Assembly (NCBI GenBank): GCA_031269415.1
Contig: JAISZF010000042.1
Coordinates: forward strand, 1-7,423
Length of the DNA: 7,423 nt
Direction: 5' to 3'
DNA from: Clostridiales bacterium
Lineage (GTDB): Bacteria > Bacillota > Clostridia > Lachnospirales > WQUN01
The notes beneath the pieces are model-generated. The model had not been told where the DNA came from. It made no database searches and saw nothing but the letters and a program-made list of their open reading frames with translations. Shown here piece by piece: positions 6,365-7,423 of the stretch. The number at the start of each line of letters is the position of its first letter. Within the stretch, counting starts at the first letter, position 1. A program made the translations under genes and the position numbers.

Positions 6365-6861
6365 GTAAGCTTTGTGCTGTGAGAGTGTCAGAGGAAGGTG
6401 CAAAATTGGAATATCAGGAATATTGTGTCGCTATAAACGAGTTAATACAGAGCGTCGGATCGAAATTCGCGACAGCCGCCAATCAGCAGTTTGCGGGGCA
6501 AAACCTTACGGCGTCGCAGGTTGGTATTTTACTGCTGCTTGACAAAACCGGCGCGATGAAGGTGAGCGATATAGCCTCGAAACTGAATATGCGAGAGAGC
6601 AATATATCCAATATTTGTAAACGGCTCGAAAGCGCGGGGTTTGTCCTGCGCAGCCGGCAGGTGGACGATCAGCGGGTGGTCAAGATTGAATTGACCACCG
6701 CCGCTGTAAAAAAAATGGATGGAATCAAAGCCAGCGTCAGTAATTTTCATCGTAAGATGCGCGAGTGCGTTTCTGAGAATGATTTGAAAGACATTCATAC
6801 CGGGCTTGTCAAACTCAACAAGCTGTTCGATGTGTTTTGTGATTTGGAGGAAAGGGTGTAA
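6361..6861 (+). CDS. MarR-family transcriptional regulator
   Basis: This dimeric winged-helix DNA-binding regulator has 166 residues from ATG 6361. The core spans about residues 50-112: LTASQVGILLLL (49-60), a helix-turn-helix with MKVSDIASKLNMRESNISNI (66-85), and a wing with the family-type DDQRVVKIELT (102-112). The flanking helices (about 17-45 and 115-162) would form the dimerisation region. The ATG overlaps the nitroreductase stop and has GGAG a few bases before it. A TTG at 6406 with GAGGAAGG seven bases upstream is an alternative start giving 151 residues, and the family-like sequence only begins there, so the true start is open. It probably represses its own operon and may respond to a phenolic, oxidant or other small molecule (family knowledge; ligand not visible). 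No intrinsic terminator follows it. Confidence 0.9.
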   Translation: MSKLCAVRVSEEGAKLEYQEYCVAINELIQSVGSKFATAANQQFAGQNLTASQVGILLLLDKTGAMKVSDIASKLNMRESNISNICKRLESAGFVLRSRQVDDQRVVKIELTTAAVKKMDGIKASVSNFHRKMRECVSENDLKDIHTGLVKLNKLFDVFCDLEERV

Positions 6862-6896
6862 TACAGGACTATCCATGAAGCATCGGAAAATAGTGT

Positions 6897-6925
6897 CACT
6901 CAAACAGCCTAACAGACATACCCTA
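6897..6925 (+). promoter_or_regulatory. Candidate sigma-K promoter for dpaA
   Basis: CATACCCTA (6917-6925) fits the sigma-K -10 consensus CATAnnnTA. CACT (6897-6900) carries the AC core expected for the -35, separated by 16 bases. Dipicolinate synthase genes are expressed in the mother cell under sigma-K in Bacillus subtilis, which agrees with the gene downstream. It would leave a leader of roughly 105-110 bases. The motif is short, so this rests on the combined match and context. Confidence 0.5.
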
Positions 6926-6944
6926 TTACGAGGGGGTTGTTTAT

Positions 6945-6992
6945 ATGCCCGGACTTATCACTTAATTCAACGCTGACAGCAAAGCCGGGCAT
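6945..6992 (+). repeat. Long-loop inverted repeat in the dpaA leader
   Basis: ATGCCCGG (6945-6952) and CCGGGCAT (6985-6992) form a perfect 8-base-pair GC-rich stem around a 32-base loop. There is no T-run after it, so it is not a standard terminator for the MarR gene. The left arm begins with an ATG preceded by GAGGGGG at 8 bases, which would open a six-codon reading frame (MPGLIT, stop at 6963-6965). Otherwise the stretch 6862-7040 shows no gene; two imperfect copies of a TTGG-TATC-rich segment (about 6991-7003 and 7009-7022) flank a GCCGCGGC palindrome. Confidence 0.4.
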
Positions 6993-7025
6993 TGGTTATC
7001 CGCCGCGGCTTGGCTATCGCGCGCT

Positions 7026-7034
7026 GAGGGGAGG
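7026..7034 (+). promoter_or_regulatory. Ribosome binding site that decides the dpaA TTG start
   Basis: GAGGGGAGG lies 6 bases before TTG 7041. It is a strong Shine-Dalgarno match, and the protein-family N-terminus begins exactly at this TTG, which fixes the non-ATG start. Confidence 0.8.
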
Positions 7035-7040
7035 CGTACT

Positions 7041-7423
7041 TTGAAAACTCTAGTTTTCGGCGGGGACGAAAGAAACCTTTACTTATATAAAATATTAAAA
7101 GAAGAGGGCGAAAATGTCCAATTGACGGGATTTTCCGCGTATGAAACCGAACCGGTGGAAAACATAGCGGATGTTTCGGACGCGGTAAGCGGCGCGGATG
7201 TCATAATTGGACCGATCCCTTTCAGCAAAGGACAAATCATCAATACGCCATGGAACCGGGAACAGGTGGGGATGAAGGATTTTTTTTCCTCGGCGCGTCC
7301 CGGCCAGACTCTGCTGGGAGGGCGCTTAAACCAGGACGCGATCAAGCACGCGCGGGAGAAGGGCGTCAGAGCGGCGGATCTACTGGAATGTGAGGATCTG
7401 GAGGTTTTAAACGCCATACCCAC
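7041..7423 (+). CDS. dpaA: Dipicolinate synthase subunit A (SpoVFA/DpaA), 3' end cut by window edge
   Basis: DpaA with DpaB makes dipicolinic acid from the lysine-pathway intermediate dihydroxy-tetrahydrodipicolinate in the mother cell during sporulation; the product is loaded into the spore core. The reading frame from TTG 7041 gives 127 codons to the window edge; full length is about 290-300 residues, so only the N-terminal domain is present and the NAD(P)-binding Rossmann domain lies outside. It starts MKTLVFGGDERNLYL, like the GGDARQLEI start of the B. subtilis protein. It continues with DVIIGPIPFSKG and reaches DLLECEDLEVLNAIPT, matching the LFERDDIAIYNSIPT region of B. subtilis DpaA. 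A dpaB gene would be expected to follow (inference). This gene is the best evidence that the organism forms endospores. Confidence 0.9.
   Translation, partial: MKTLVFGGDERNLYLYKILKEEGENVQLTGFSAYETEPVENIADVSDAVSGADVIIGPIPFSKGQIINTPWNREQVGMKDFFSSARPGQTLLGGRLNQDAIKHAREKGVRAADLLECEDLEVLNAIP

Noticed and set aside
6871..6890. Small hairpin after the MarR stop (TCCATG with CATCGGA) considered as a terminator
   Set aside because: The stem is short and bulged and is not followed by a T-run in the plus-strand direction.
6529..6903. Minus-strand open frame antisense to the MarR gene
   Set aside because: The plus-strand MarR winged-helix motif is unambiguous; no ribosome binding site or family match on this strand.
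7079..7423. Minus-strand open frame at the right edge
   Set aside because: The plus strand encodes the DpaA N-terminal domain with conserved segments; this is its antisense shadow.

Overview
The window looks like chromosomal DNA of an anaerobic, endospore-forming Clostridia-type Firmicute with moderately high GC. Three things point there: an anaerobic-pathway (early cobalt insertion) cobalamin gene, cbiD; lipoproteins with short Firmicute-type signal peptides; and a partial dipicolinate synthase subunit A gene (dpaA/spoVFA), whose product makes the spore-core compound dipicolinate. No mobile element, tRNA, rRNA or CRISPR array was seen.

Left two thirds (about 1-5594, minus strand): one tightly packed operon read right to left. 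A sigma-A-type promoter (5566-5594) is followed by a cobalamin riboswitch aptamer (5320-5514) and a strong intrinsic terminator (5230-5264), which forms the expression platform. Next come a lipoprotein CbiK-type cobaltochelatase with an extra C-terminal tandem module (3542-5155), a lipoprotein solute-binding protein (2428-3540), a FecCD/BtuC-type permease (1388-2422), its ATPase (628-1386) and cbiD (626 to beyond the left edge). Gaps between genes are 1 to 5 bases, so translation is probably coupled.

Middle (5515-6861): an intergenic region with two back-to-back promoters, then on the plus strand a two-gene unit encoding a TM1586-like nitroreductase and a MarR-family regulator that overlap by 4 bases. 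A palindrome in the spacer of the plus-strand promoter is a candidate operator for the MarR protein.

Right end (6862-7423): a roughly 180-base non-coding stretch with a good match to a sigma-K (late mother cell) promoter and a long-loop hairpin, then the start of dpaA, which uses TTG behind a strong ribosome binding site and runs off the window.

How it may work together: low cobalamin should let transcription pass the riboswitch terminator. That would produce a membrane-anchored, extracytoplasmic chelatase together with a metal-chelate/tetrapyrrole-type ABC importer and a corrin-ring methyltransferase. The arrangement suggests cobalt insertion or cobalt-chelate handling outside the membrane, coupled to import and cytoplasmic corrin synthesis. 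The gene families are clear from sequence; the coupling and the transported substrate are inference.
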